Source: Congeria kusceri (lineage: Eukaryota > Mollusca > Bivalvia > Myida > Dreissenidae). Taken from it: a DNA stretch of 64,000 nt. The notes below the pieces were generated by a model. That model searched no databases, was not told the origin of the DNA, and saw only the letters and a program-made list of their open reading frames with translations. Of this stretch, positions 1 through 11,411 are shown piece by piece. The stretch is taken from the NCBI GenBank assembly GCA_027627225.1, contig CM051024.1, positions 44,870,347 through 44,934,346 of the forward strand, in the 5' to 3' direction. The position numbers were made by a program, and so were the translations under genes. Each line of letters starts with the position of its first letter. Position 1 is the stretch's first letter.

Positions 1-262
1 AACGTTTTGTCACAGATTCCCACAATGAAAGAATAGCATATATAAAGGAGCAGAATAACACAAAGGACATACTGTAAATACCGTTTTGTTAATGAGTAAT
101 CATCAGTGGAAATTTAGAAAATCATAAAGCGTTTGTAACGCTAAACGATGGAATAAATTCGAGTGTTTCTGTTGTTTTCGTTAAAAATTGCTGACAATAC
201 GTGCATCGCTTACATAAATTATACAATCATATAATAAAATATATAATGCATACCCATATATA
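1..262. other. AT-rich non-coding DNA
   Basis: No coding signal, repeat structure or recognisable element was seen in this stretch on either strand. Confidence 0.5.
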
Positions 263-337
263 GAAGTTGGACTGGCCGAGTGGTTTAGGCGGTAGCCTTT
301 TGATCTAGAGGTCGGAGGTTCGAACCCCGGCAACTTA
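263..337 (+). tRNA. tRNA-like Pol III unit, degenerate (Leu/Ser-like 5' half)
   Basis: A good A box (TGGCCGAGTGGT, 273-284) and a B box (GGTTCGAACCC, 317-327) lie 44 nt apart, as in a type I tRNA, and a run of eight T at 340-347 could terminate Pol III. The A box is of the leucine/serine type, but the long variable arm of those tRNAs is missing. Acceptor pairing is only partial (AAGTTG against CAACTT), at least three of the five T-stem pairs fail, and no anticodon can be assigned. It is most likely a tRNA pseudogene or the head of a tRNA-derived SINE. Confidence 0.45.
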
Positions 338-347
338 CATTTTTTTT

Positions 348-814
348 CGTCATTATACTTGAGCTTTTTAGTTTCGATGTTTAAATCTGTTAAGTTAAGA
401 CAATGAATGGCATACTACAAAAAATATAAAAATATGTGAACAAGTCCCTTTAAATATAATGTATTCGACACTGTTGAAATTAAAATAAATTTAAACTGTA
501 AGGCTTTAAAATACAAATATTTGAAGTACATTGAACTGTAACATGTAAAAAAATAACTCATCTAGCTGTAAATACTAACATTCGTAGATATAACAAAACA
601 GTGTCGTAATACTACTAATAATAAACAACACTCGCGAAAATACGTTACATTTCAATAACCTGGATTTTTCTACGCCTACAAGACTTTGAATAGCTGATAT
701 AAAGAAACACGATGTCTACAAATAGTCATAAGTACTTACTTCTTGTTGTTTTTTCTGCGTTGAAGAGGAAACTGAACGTTGTAATGTTACTTTTTCTTTT
801 TTCTGGAGATCAAG
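348..814. other. AT-rich non-coding DNA
   Basis: No coding signal or repeat was recognised between the tRNA-like unit and the first dispersed repeat. Confidence 0.45.
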
Positions 815-1292
815 GTCTAATTACCCCCAAACGGAAATCACATCCTCAGGGTTACATGCTGTCAGTTAGATAATAAGCACATGTGGTTGAGTGCAGGATG
901 CATATAATTTGTAAAATACAGTTTAAATGATATGTTTTGGTATCCTTTTAAAGGTATATATGTAAGCAATAAGAAAAAAGGCTGTTTTGTGCACTACTTT
1001 TTGTCTAGTGGTTCCCAGCTTCATAACTTTAGGCCCATGTATTCATGCGCAAAATGGCAGCCTCCATGCCCGTTAAAACCGGTGTGTTTTTTCTAAGGTT
1101 AATATTTTGAGTTACAACACATAGAATTTTTTGACATGCTGTTTTTTCAAAAGGTTATGTCCTCATCTTTCCAACAATGTATGGTGATATATTGGAAAGT
1201 AGCTTGGTCATGGTGAAAAGTGATATCAAATTTTGAATATTTTATATGTTACAAAGAAGGAATTTATTTGCGCATGCGTAACCTTTAACAAC
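815..1292 (+). repeat. Dispersed repeat, longer copy
   Basis: The start (CCCCCAAACGGAAATCACAT onward) and the end (TTGGAAAGTAGCTTGGTCAT through TTTGCGCATGCGTAACC) are both found again at 2987-3125. There the roughly 340 bp middle is missing, so the two are related copies of one unnamed repeat that differ by an internal deletion. Confidence 0.6.
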
Positions 1293-2986
1293 TTCACCTA
1301 ATATTAGTCGTCTGCAAAGATTTTGAAAATGGACTCTTACAAACACACTGTACTGGAAAGAATAACTGCCAGATGCCACCTTGACCCCATTTAGGGCTGT
1401 ATTTTATGGGATGGTTGCTCTAGGGGGCATTAGGTGGGTAAATATGGGAAAATTTAAGCAAAATGTCCACCAGAGTGGCAATCCGAGACCCATTGTGTTC
1501 ATCGTGTTGTTTTTCAGTGTCTTTTTGACATTAATTTGCATTAGTTTAAATAATTCTCTCATTTATGTCATAATGCCTTGTGTTGTAATCCTGAATATTT
1601 AGTTTAAGAACCTGTAACTGACAATAATGCCCGCACAGGTCGTGTCCGTACTGGCCGATGCTTTGGCCATGATGACCGTCCGACCTGCCTACTTTGAATA
1701 ATACCTATTTTCCTAATTTGCAAAGTTAACAGATCCTATTTAGTTCATATGTTATTTTGTAAATGTAGTTCAATCAGACTTTCAGCTGAAAATACATGAA
1801 ATGCATGCATAAAACACTTAAGCCGCTCACGCCAACCTAGACCCCACCTAATGGAGATGGAGGCATCAAAATTTAAATCACCATCACAGTTTGGTTTAAT
1901 TTGAGTATGTTTTCTAAATGCAGTGTTGAAAAGCACCAGGACCTCAGCCGGAACCATCAACTCATTGGTATACAGTCTGGGTGAAGCGACGAGTCATCAA
2001 AACTACTTTACTTGTCAACTACACTGGAGCGTTGGGGCGGGGCCGTAAAGCTGACACAGTCGTGTCCGTACCATCGGTATTTTTTAAGGTTAGTACATGA
2101 TTATTGTCATGTATTCTACTATCTAATGACTTCTTTTCCAGCCTGGCATTTTTCTTATCAACACCAGTAGGAAAAGCAAGAGTTTAACCCTTGGGACTCT
2201 CAAACCTGTTTTAGAACTGAACTGTTCGCACATGAGCTCGACAATCTGAAGCCGGCATAGCGACTAGCCTTATCGCAGTAAATAAAACTTAGTTAACTAT
2301 TGTATATGTACACTTATTGTATCTAAGTTACACTAGTAATCACAATATTGAGGAAACATGCACAGAAAACCTTTTTATTTTCACAGATTACTCAGTAGAG
2401 AGTACCTGGAACAGATTGAAGATAGCATGCGGCTGACCTCACCCACAGGTTCAGGTGTGACAGAAGACTGTTAATTAATATCTGGCATTGACATTTTGGG
2501 GTCAAATTCTTTTTTTGTTGTGTGACAGGAGGTCAAATCTGTTGATTGTTATGTAAACAAACCCTTTTCTGGGGGTCAAATGGCATCTGAAATGCTACAT
2601 TGATATGGATTTAACCCCCCAAAATGCAGAAACTTAAAAAAAACATTGTTCAAAACGGACTAAAAACCTATTCTGTAACATTTAGAATGCCAATGAAGAT
2701 TGTTTTCACTTCGGACTTTATATATTGTGTCTGCTATGCCTATTAAAACTCAAACTTATGCTTAATTCTGAGTTAAAATCATGTTTTCCAGATGTACCCA
2801 AGTACAATGTTTTCCGTCTAAATTTTTGCCTCAAAACACCATTATATGTGACATTTTCAATTTTATTTTTTTTCCAATAAATCTTTAAAACAGTGTAATA
2901 GGACTTCATGTTCTTTCTCGAAATAGATCAGATTGATGAAAATTGTGGTTTTTATTCAAATTTGAAAGGGTTGGGTTCTCTTAAAG
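1293..2986. other. Non-coding, unassigned
   Basis: No open reading frame here has recognisable protein features. A small motif, CGTGTCCGTAC, occurs twice (about 1639 and 2063), and a CG-rich patch lies at 2030-2080. No splice-consistent gene could be assembled. Confidence 0.4.
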
Positions 2987-3125
2987 GTCTAATGACCCCA
3001 AAACGGAAGTCACATCCTCAGGGTTACATACTTGGAAAGTAGCTTGGTCATGGTGAAAAGTGAGATCAAATTTTGAATATTTTATATGTAACAAAGAAGG
3101 AACTTATTTGCGCATGCGTAACCTC
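2987..3125 (+). repeat. Dispersed repeat, internally deleted copy
   Basis: This shorter copy of the repeat at 815-1292 joins the two ends of that element directly. Confidence 0.6.
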
Positions 3126-3522
3126 AACGGTTCAAGTTTAAACGAACAAGAATTTTGCGTCAACCGAAAACGATTTTGTTCGACGAAAATAATTTCGAAG
3201 CTATTTCCAATAACATTTCTAAGTCATAGAACGCACATTCATTTCAGTAAAATTCTCTTTAGTATTGCCGGATTGATACACATAAATAATTTTATGAAAA
3301 TAAAGAGAAATTACTGCTTGCAATGAACGATATCGGCCCTACATCGATCCGACATCGTTATTTAAAATGACGACACCGTTACACATATTGAAGAAATGCC
3401 ACTCATATATTTATTTGTTTAACATATATCACATACACTAAATGTATACATCAACTTTTTATTTTTCACCAAAACTATATCAGGGATAGATATCAAACTA
3501 TTATATCGAAAGCCGACAACTG

Positions 3523-3630
3523 GCCGATATCTATCCGATACGTACAGTAGGTACATGCTTGCTAGCGATAACGGATAGATATCGGGCCGTTGTGTCAATG
3601 CGATATTGATATACCGATATCTATCCGATA
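3523..3630. repeat. Hairpin and direct repeat on a GATATCTATCCG motif
   Basis: CCGATATCTATCCG at 3523 has its exact inverse complement CGGATAGATATCGG at 3572-3585, giving a stem of 14 bp. The motif followed by GCTTGCT is then repeated directly at about 3614-3640. The origin is unknown; it may be the remnant of a foldback element. Confidence 0.55.
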
Positions 3631-3652
3631 TATGCTTGCTGGCTGGGTATAT

Positions 3653-4072
3653 GTGCTGACTTTATAAAACCCGATTGTAGACGTGGCGTTACTTCTTTTC
3701 CCATTTCTGTTCGACGCTGGACCTGTACCAACTTCTGTATCTGGATGCCCATTGCTTTCATCAAACCCTTTTCTTCTTCGCGTTCCTATTCAAGCTTTAC
3801 AATTTTGGCATCTAGCAGTGCATTTTTGGCATCAAGATGTACATTTTTGGCATCAAGATGTACATTTTTGGCATCAAGATGTACATTTTGGCATCAAGAT
3901 GTACATTTTTGGCATCAAGATGTACATTTTTGGCATCAAGGTGTACATTTTTGGCATCAAGCTCTGCAAGTCTGGCTTCGAGCTCTACTAGTTTACTATC
4001 TACATCCACAGCTGCAGACCGCACGGTATTGGCTAATAAAACCGCAAGTGGCAAGGTAATTTGTATGCTCAT
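3653..4072 (-). pseudogene. Orphan first exon of a C1q-like gene with expanded heptad repeat
   Basis: The minus strand starts at 4072 with a signal peptide (MSIQITLPLAVLLANTVRSA) that closely matches the intact gene at 7514-7844, followed by a coiled coil with repeated LDAKNVH heptads. The heptads are encoded by a 21 bp minisatellite at 3823-3969. One unit (3886-3905) has lost a T from a T5 run, which shifts the frame, and in the original frame a TAG follows just past the array. The remainder still aligns with other first exons (IQIQKLVQVQ and QSGFIKS), but the expected GT donor is gone. No C1q-domain exon was seen downstream before the window's other repeats. This is a broken, truncated paralogue. 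Confidence 0.75.
3823..3969 (-). repeat. 21 bp minisatellite encoding coiled-coil heptads
   Basis: Seven units of a 21 bp repeat start at 3823, 3844, 3865, 3886, 3906, 3927 and 3948. The fourth unit is 20 bp because one T is missing. Twenty-one bp is exactly seven codons, so each unit adds one LDAKNVH heptad to the coiled coil. Confidence 0.9.
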
Positions 4073-4137
4073 GTTTCAAACCTTGCTTTCGTCAGGACAA
4101 TGTTGCACTGATTAATGGTAATATCTGTACACCCGTC

Positions 4138-4240
4138 TTTAAATATATTCAGATAACAGTTTAGGTCAGGACACATTTGGAGTCGAAGACTCGTAGACAA
4201 ATAAAGGTAGTCACTCAGGACTGAGCATTTTAAATTTATA
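4138..4240 (-). promoter_or_regulatory. C1q-family core promoter block, orphan copy
   Basis: A TATA-like run (plus-strand TTTAAATATAT, 4138-4148) and an AGATAAC GATA-type site (4151-4157) precede the orphan first exon. The block then continues with near identity to 7910-8010. Confidence 0.5.
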
Positions 4241-4439
4241 TCATGTTTCCACACACTGATGAAAAAACCAAGTCAGCTTTTATACAAAGCAGATAGATAC
4301 AAATGATTTGCCAACACTTTACAAATACACGTATTTTATTTAAAAATTGCAATGACCGGAAAGTGAATATGTACAATATTAAATGTCCAATAAAGAGAAC
4401 GTTTGAAAATGCTTATTTGCAGCGATATAGAACCTAGTG

Positions 4440-4960
4440 AGGCGGACGAACTTCCTCAATGGCAGCATCCTTATTTAATCTGGTTACATTCTTAATTGAA
4501 TTTAATTGAGTCCAAATGTTGTATTCCGTTCAATGCAGTTTGTGTCAAATGTATGCATGTAGTCATGCAATATAATATTTATGGAATTTTGTCAAATGTG
4601 TGCAGATGATGTCACATATACGAACACGGCGTCAACAGATTATTATCCATACATTTTCGTGTAACAATTCGTACTTTGGGATCCCTGGGGTACTTTAAAA
4701 ACAATCTATACTTTCAACATACATTTTCATCTCTGACCAGTAGAAAGCTAGTGTAAGACTTGGCCAGTATGGATAGGTCCCTTTAAAATTAATATATCAG
4801 TTTGTTTACAGTGATGTCAACCATGTTGTTAAAGAATAATAAAGACGGGTTTGGGAATAACTGGTGATGCATGCATGTGCATGCGCTTGCATGTATATGT
4901 AAAGTGCTAGCAACCTGGTATATGCCTCGAATTTATATTATTTAGTGAGCATTCAAGCGT
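4440..4960. repeat. 5' flank of the C1q duplication unit
   Basis: This flank matches the region at about 8030-8650 block by block: the AGGCGGACGAACTTCCT segment, the GAACACGGCGTCAACAGAT segment and the TTTAGTGAGCATTCAAG segment. The duplicated unit therefore extended well upstream of the coding sequence. Confidence 0.6.
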
Positions 4961-5159
4961 CAGTGGGGTTAAAGTATTCTGCACCGCGTAACGGTGAAAA
5001 ATTTGCATCGAGTAATCTATATGGCCGTCTAAAAGGACATTTTTATTGGACTTTGAAGATTCGTTAGGCATGTAAGAGGGTTTCACTATAAGTTTTAAGA
5101 CGTTCGCAACATTTTTTTTTCTATTTTTTTTCCAACGACTGTTTTTCTTAAAAATTTGC

Positions 5160-6150
5160 ACAAACATGTGTCAATGTATCCTAAAGATAAAACAGTCTTA
5201 AAAAAGGGGTCACCGGCCTTGCTCCGGAAATATTAGGGTTTAAATACGGTACCTGTCGAAGCCATTTTGTGTGACTAGCAATATTCAATTATATAAAGCG
5301 TTCATATTCAAACAAGGATGGAGATTTTTTAAATGCATCTGTTTTTAATGTTTCGTTTGTCAATATGCAAGTGGAGTTTTACGATAAAACGAGCTTTATC
5401 TATAGTTACCGTTTTAACAATTGAATTTTAATGGACACTTAATGAGGTTAATTATGCATTTAATATGCCTTTGAAAACATCAATAAATAATCAAATATAC
5501 GAATATCTTTTGTTCCAAACGACAGATTTTGTTAACCAATTCCATAAACAAGTGTCATTGTATACTGAAACTAAAACAGTGTTAAAAAGGGGTCACCGGG
5601 TTTTTTTCCGGAAATATTTGGTTTTGAATACAGTACCTGTCGAAGCCCCTTTTTTCAGTTTGGATTTTTCATCAATGTTTTAAGTATATAGGAGAGCTTT
5701 ATTCAAACAAGGTTACGGTTCTTTCAACTTATATGTTTTCACATGTCTTGTTTGGCAATATACAAGTGTATTTTGGTAATAAAAAACGCTTTACCTTTAA
5801 TTACTGTTAAAATAATGAATTTAACTGGACATTGAAGTAGGTCAAATGGGTACTAAATATACCTTCTAAAACGTCATGTATTATGCATCAATATATTTTG
5901 TTCCAAACTACAGATTTTCTTAATTTTTTTCGCACATACATTCACCAATGTATACTTACACCAAAACATTAATAAAAAGAATGGGTAACCGAACTTGTTT
6001 CGGAAATATTGGACTTTAAATGGAATGGAGATATTTAATGGATCTTTCTTTAACTAATTTGTATGGCAATGCATTGTATACGTGTGTCGGTGATTATTAT
6101 AATACTTTATGAACTTTTAACCATTGACTGGAATTTAATGACTGGCAAAG
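5160..6150. repeat. Diverged tandem repeat, about 385-390 bp period
   Basis: Two full units and one partial unit are anchored by the related strings at about 5167, 5551 and 5940 (GTGTCAATGTAT variants followed by AAAACA). Each is followed by GGGGTCACCGG and GGAAATATT. No coding capacity is evident. Confidence 0.65.
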
Positions 6151-6659
6151 ATTCATATTTATTGATTGAAATTAGTATATTGTAACCTATGTACAATTAA
6201 GAAACAATGAAGCAAAAGGAGAAATTAACCCAATTTTGTTTGTTTGTTGCGAACGTCTTTTATAATGTAAACGTACCTATTGTGTGGTCCTGTGATTAGA
6301 CTACACTCGGTATTATATTTCAGCTTCGTAGCTGCTAGAATAAAATAGTTTTTAAAGTCATTATGAACCACGATATTTGTTTACATTTTTGATAACAGTT
6401 TATTTTCTGAGTTGTTAAAGAGACGCTATAAGAAGAAGTTTCTGTATATAGCTTCGATGTTTTAATATGGAAAATAACCATATTTAGACTTTGTTGTGCA
6501 TTTGGACCACATCTGGGCCTTATACTGCCGAAAACAAACTGGTTTATGCACATTATGGCTTCCAGTATGCCCATCTATGAACACAGTAATAGGAATAAAT
6601 GTGAATATACTGTCATATTCATTGTTTTTATAGTTTTACCTATACATGTATTTCATATA

Positions 6660-6960
6660 GATCTAATCACAGAAACTACAAGCCAGAACCACCTCTACAT
6701 ATGGAATAACACAAATATAAGACACAGATGTTTTTATTTTTAACACACAACAATAGGATGTGTACCTACTTTCATCAGTTGCATCGTTTTTATATGAATA
6801 AAATAAAATGACTAGAACGACTACTAAACATTTGCGTTTACAGTTGTGCAAGAATGAGTTGACTTTGTATATAATATTATGGTGTAACATCTTAGGAATT
6901 ATGTGCAGTTTGGTGTAAACATATTTCACTTATAACAATTATAAACAACGGAATCAATGA
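6660..6960. repeat. 3' flank of the C1q duplication unit, first copy
   Basis: This region aligns in order with about 8760-9130, sharing CACAGA..CAAGCCAGAACC, a TTTTTATTTTTA..ACACAACAA segment and a GTGTAAACATAT segment. A minus-strand AATAAA at 6733-6738 could serve as poly(A) signal for the C1q gene just upstream. Confidence 0.55.
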
Positions 6961-6986
6961 CACAATAGGTTTAAAAGCTTTAATTA

Positions 6987-7399
6987 TTACACTTCGAACA
7001 GGAAAACTCCGGAGAACGTTGTGTGACAATTCCCGTGAATACTGTATCCGGCCGAAGCTGTTCTAATCCACACCTGCGATCCCGCATTCACTTGAAGTAG
7101 CCATAATTCAGCGGTACTAGTGTTTTCATGCGTGCTGGAAGCGTCCGCATACATATCGTCAATACGTCGGCCGTCGACAACGATCTCAACGTATACACTC
7201 GTATTTGGTTCTGTCATTAGCGAGACGTGAAACGCGTAAACACCGTTAACCGGTGCTGTAAACTCCCCGTCGTTTGGATTATACGCATTGCCAACATTGG
7301 TGATGACATGCTCAAAAATAACTGTTTGATGGGCACCTAGGTTTTCTTTAGTAGGTGTTTGTTGGCAAGCAGTAAAGGCAGCCGGCGCAAAACCAGGCA
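6987..7399 (-). CDS. C1q-domain protein A, exon 2 (C1q globular domain)
   Basis: Second and last coding exon of an intact gene; its product is a secreted, lectin-like recognition protein of the soluble C1q-domain family. The acceptor is TTTTACAG at the 7400/7399 boundary, phase 1, joining the GTG valine codon. The exon encodes the whole C1q jelly-roll domain: AFTACQQ, then FEHVITNVGNAYNPNDGEF, then GVYAFHV, and a terminal HTTFSGVFLFEV followed by TAA. The aromatic and Gly/Asn positions typical of C1q domains are present. Genes of this family are strongly expanded in bivalves and act in haemolymph immunity; that role is family knowledge. Confidence 0.88.
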
Positions 7400-7513
7400 C
7401 TGTAAAATCGAAAATGCAAGGAAAAATAATGATCCTATCATGGAATAATTAAGAGTTTTTACTTGTGAGGAAGGCGAGTTAGCACTGATAAAATTTTAAT
7501 ATATATTATTTAC

Positions 7514-7844
7514 CTCTAGTGTGCGGTGATTTCATGAAACCAGCCGGAATCTTTGTCATAACGTCTGGCCCGGTATGTGTTTGTCTGTGCAGATGCTTAG
7601 ACTTCTGTCTCTCGGAGTCCACTTTTTCTAGCTTATCAAGGTCACGTTTGCGGGATTCTTCCAATGCTTTGATTATGTCTTTGTCTTTGTCTTCTTTTCG
7701 TTCATTTTCAAGATGTACAATTTTGGCGTCAAGCTGTGCTAGTTTGGCTTCGAGCTCGGCTAGTTTTCTATCGACATCCACAGCTGATGACCGCACGGTA
7801 TTGGCTAATAAAACCGTAAGTGGCAAGAGAATGTGTATCATCAT
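7514..7844 (-). CDS. C1q-domain protein A, exon 1 (signal peptide and coiled coil)
   Basis: The chosen start is the first of two adjacent ATGs at 7844, directly before a signal peptide (MMIHILLPLTVLLANTVRSS). An in-frame ATG at 7880 would add a hydrophilic leader and is less likely. Residues about 22-85 form a charged coiled coil (KLAELEAKLAQLDAKIVHLE and onward) likely to drive oligomerisation. The donor is AGAG|GTAAAT at 7514/7513, phase 1. Joined to 6987-7399 it gives 247 residues in an unbroken frame. The upstream core promoter is at 7910-7929. Confidence 0.82.
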
Positions 7845-7909
7845 GTTTAAGACCTTCCTTTCGTCAGAACAATATTCCACTGATTAATGGTACTATCTTT
7901 ACATCTGTC

Positions 7910-8010
7910 TTTAAATATATTCAGATAACAGTTTAGGTCAGGACACATTTGGAACCAAAGACAGGCGGACAATTAAAGGTGGTCACTCAAGACTGAGAAT
8001 TTTAAACTTA
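7910..8010 (-). promoter_or_regulatory. C1q gene A core promoter (TATA-like and GATA-type site)
   Basis: A TATA-like plus-strand TTTAAATATA lies at 7910-7919, about 65 bp before the ATG, and AGATAAC (a GATA-factor type site) at 7923-7929. AGGTCA follows. The same arrangement precedes the other four copies at this locus, so it is conserved non-coding sequence. Factor identity is inferred from the motif only. Confidence 0.55.
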
Positions 8011-8400
8011 TGCAGCGTTATAGAACCTATTGCGGCGGACGAACTTCCTAAATGGCAGCATCCTAATTTTCATTCATTCCCGCTATTATTTTTCTGACAA
8101 TGTTATTTTGTTAAATTTGCCTTACAAATTCATGTATATACGAACATGGCGTCAATAGATGATTATCCCTGTATTTTTAACAATTCATACTTTTGGAACT
8201 TTGGCCTACTTTACAGTAAGACTTGGCCATTTCTTCATAAAACTCAGAACAGAATGTCTTGTATAATTTCACAAACAATTTCGGAAATTGTCAATTCGTC
8301 AATTTGTGAAAGGTCCCTTCTTAATTACTATAACAGCATGTTTACAGCTTCTGTGCACAACAGTGTTAAACATGTTGCTAAAGAATAAAGACGTTTAGGG

Positions 8401-8502
8401 GTATAACTAGCCATGTATAGGTATAACTAGCCATGTATGGGTATAACTAGCCATGTATGGGTATAAATAGCCACGTATTGGTATAACTAGCCATGTATAT
8501 GT
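8401..8502 (+). repeat. 20 bp minisatellite, five units
   Basis: Five near-identical units of GTATAACTAGCCATGTATGG start at 8401, 8421, 8441, 8461 and 8481. They lie in the upstream flank of C1q gene A and are absent from the matching flank of the orphan copy. Confidence 0.9.
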
Positions 8503-8759
8503 AAAATGCAAGATGTCTGAAACTTAGACCACATGCAAAGTTGGCTTATTAGCACTGTTTGATAATACTGTGCTTTTTTATTCAAATGTTTTGAGGAGTG
8601 TTTTATATTTGCAATATGCTTTGAATTTTTAATATTTAGTGAGCACTCAAGCTTTTTGGATACATTTCTATATTAGCGTTTATTAGCAGAGATTCAAATA
8701 TATGACTTTGTGGGTCTTTACTAAACAAACCGGCACCTTTACATGTATTTTATATGGCT

Positions 8760-9130
8760 TTAGTCACAGACACAACGAGCCAGAACCGCTTTCGTTAATT
8801 AACAGATTCGACCATTGAACTGAACTATATTGGTGCATAACAGTTTGTACATGTATTTGCGAATGAAGCTGACATCTAACCAACTTTTCATAATAAAGAC
8901 CAACATTAGGCAAAGTACTTTTACCTACATCTTTATTTTTACCACACAACAAAAGAAAGTGTAACTATTTTCACCAACTTCGTCGGATCTATATTAAGAA
9001 AATAAAAGAACTAGTAAGACTGCTAAACATTGGCATTTACAAATGTACAAGATATTGTATATAAATTATAATGTTACGGCTTTGGAATGGTGTGCATTTG
9101 CGTGTAAACATATTGATTTATAAATATTAT
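8760..9130. repeat. 3' flank of the C1q duplication unit, second copy
   Basis: Aligns in order with 6660-6960, showing that gene A and the pseudogene at 9.4-10.3 kb arose by tandem duplication of a unit including 3' flank. Confidence 0.55.
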
Positions 9131-9365
9131 AAAAAAAGGTAAAGATTTTTTTTACGATTCTCACTATTTATTCGTTTTCAAGTACACATATATACAAAGA
9201 ACATAATATACAAGGCAATACATAGCAACATATTCTAGATTTAATATATGCCATGACATGTATAAAATTTATGTAGTAGAGAATCAATAAATACATAAAT
9301 ACAGGAGAACAACAAAGGTACAGATGTTAATAGGAATGGTAAAATCCAATTAAAGGCTTTAATTG

Positions 9366-9779
9366 TTACGTTTGGAACAAGAAAAAGCCAGAGAACATTG
9401 TGTGACAATTCTCGTGAATACGGTATCCGGTCAAAGCTGTTCTTATCCACACCTGCGATCCCACATTCACTTGAAGAAGCCATAATTCAGCAGTACTTGT
9501 GTATTCATGCGTGTTGGAAGCGTCCGCATACATATCGTCAATACGTCATCCATCGACAACGATCTCAACGTATACACTCGTATTTGGTTCTGTCATCAAC
9601 GTAACGCGAAACGCGTAAGCACCGCTGACCGGTGCTTTAAACTCACCGTCGTTTGGATTGTACGCATTGCCAACGTTGGTGATGACATGCTCAAATATAA
9701 CTATTTGGTGGATACCTAAGTTTTCTTTAGTAGGTGTTTGTTGGCAAGCGGTAAAGGCAGTGGGGGGCAAAACCAGGTT
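9366..9779 (-). pseudogene. C1q pseudogene B, exon 2
   Basis: The exon is highly similar to exon 2 of gene A (NVGNAYNPNDGEF, then YVEIVVDG). Two lesions are visible. One extra base near the acceptor (around 9760-9766, a C-run) shifts the frame. The arginine codon CGA after VVDG has become TGA (about 9545). Beyond the stop the frame reads on normally to a final HTMFSGFFLFQ and TAA at 9366. The acceptor AG is still present at 9781-9780. Confidence 0.85.
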
Positions 9780-9822
9780 CTGCAAAAGAACCCGTAATTA
9801 AATGTCAATCTTTAACTTGTAA

Positions 9823-9875
9823 GTGCTTGTTGGCAAGCAGTAAAGGCAGACCCAGCTAAATCAGGTTCTGCAAAA
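9823..9875 (-). pseudogene. Duplicated fragment of a C1q exon 2 start
   Basis: About 50 bp carrying an acceptor-like TTTTGCAG and the first codons of a C1q exon (AFTACQQ) lie between exons 1 and 2 of pseudogene B. It is a partial duplication and ends abruptly. Confidence 0.7.
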
Positions 9876-9969
9876 CTTTGAAGAAATTAAATTTGTACTC
9901 GCCATAAACAATATCTTTAATTGAAAGGAATGTCAATTCGGTAGTTAAAATCAAAGTAATGCAATATAC

Positions 9970-10290
9970 CTCATGTATATAGTGATTTAATGAAAGCCGC
10001 CTGAAACTGTGGCATCGCTTCTTGTCTTGTCTGCGGTTGTCGTAGTTTTTGTGTCTGGGAATGCAGAGTTTGTCTGCTCGTTAAGGTAATGTTTTCTGGA
10101 CTCTCCCAATGCTTGTATTATTTCTTTGTCTTGTTTTCATTCTTCTTCAAGCTGTAATATTTCGGCATCAAGCTGTACAATCTTAGCATCAAGCTCTGCT
10201 AGTTTCTTTACCACGTCCACTTCTGATGATTGGGTGGTATCCGCTAACAGAACTATGAATGGCAAGATAATTAGTATCCTCTTTTTAACA
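9970..10290 (-). pseudogene. C1q pseudogene B, exon 1
   Basis: It matches first exons A and D (RILIILPFIVLLADT, then a KLAELDAKIVQLDAEILQLE coiled coil). The two start ATGs present in gene A are AAG AGG here, so initiation is lost, and an in-frame TGA interrupts the coiled coil (about 10132). The GT donor is intact at 9969-9968. Confidence 0.82.
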
Positions 10291-10350
10291 ATCTTGCTTC
10301 CTTCAGAAGAATGTCTTACTGATTACTGGTTCTGTCACATACACTTGTAC

Positions 10351-10440
10351 AGATAACAGTTATAGGTCGTGCTGCGTTGGAAGTAAAAAATCAGCAGACA
10401 TTTAAAGGCTGTGAACACGGATGTTGAAGAATTTAAAAAT
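10351..10440 (-). promoter_or_regulatory. C1q pseudogene B promoter relic
   Basis: The AGATAAC site (10351-10357) survives, but the TATA-like run that lies beside it in gene A has been replaced. Confidence 0.4.
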
Positions 10441-11400
10441 ATACTACACGACTATTATAATTTTAAAGACTTAATCAGCTGAACATTTTATGTCAAAGCT
10501 ATCCAAATCTACAATATTTATCAGCATTGTTTAGAAGTGTTTTAATGCGATGGCTTGGAAATAAACCAATCTTAATATACCTTATGTGGAAAACGGAAAG
10601 CAAGTTATAAGCGTTTAACTGCATGAGACGGGCGACGCTCTAACAGAGGCTTCAGCACAAGTGCCCTAGCCACGTCAGTGTACTCATTTCAGCCAACGAT
10701 GAGCTACGAAGGTGTGGTGCACATGAATATTGTTAAAATTAGACTACGCATAGTTTGTTCTCACGATCAAGTGCATTGTTGTTTTCTTCTTCGTGTCTGT
10801 TTTGTCAAAATCGCGAAACTGAATCAAAGAACGTCCAAATAACCGAGTTATGGCTTTTATTTAAAACATTTGTGTACATGTCAGATTCATGGAATTGTGT
10901 GCCATGTTTGATTTTGATATCAAATTCGTGCTGACAAGTGAGGACATATTTTTCTCATAGTAATCATCATTTAAGTATACCAAGTTCTGCAAGTACGTAT
11001 TGTTATATATCTACAATAATTACACGTTTGTAGAAAGTCAGAATTAATGACGTTATGCTATATTTGTGACATCATGTCAGATCCATACGGTTAAGAAGCA
11101 AGAGATATTAAATTCGTGTAACGTCAACCTTATGTGCTAATGATGTCATGCAGTACAATTAAGCGATTTGATGTAGTTTTGGCTGACGTGTGCAAATAGT
11201 CAAAATAGCCGTGCGAGTTTACCATTTTGTACAAATGATGTCACATACATGCAATGATGTTGATATTTTGAAAATGTCATCAGCTTTATGTAGTTCTGTC
11301 ACGTTTGTTGAGCAACAAAAAGCTTTAATTAAACGTAAATGTGTAAAGTTTTTTTATCGAAATCCTGGATGCAATTAGCGGTTTCGAAGATAAACGAGTA
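10441..11400. other. Non-coding spacer between C1q copies
   Basis: No gene or clear repeat was recognised; the segment is AT-rich with scattered TGATGTCA-type strings. Confidence 0.4.
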
Positions 11401-11411
11401 AAGTATGGTTT

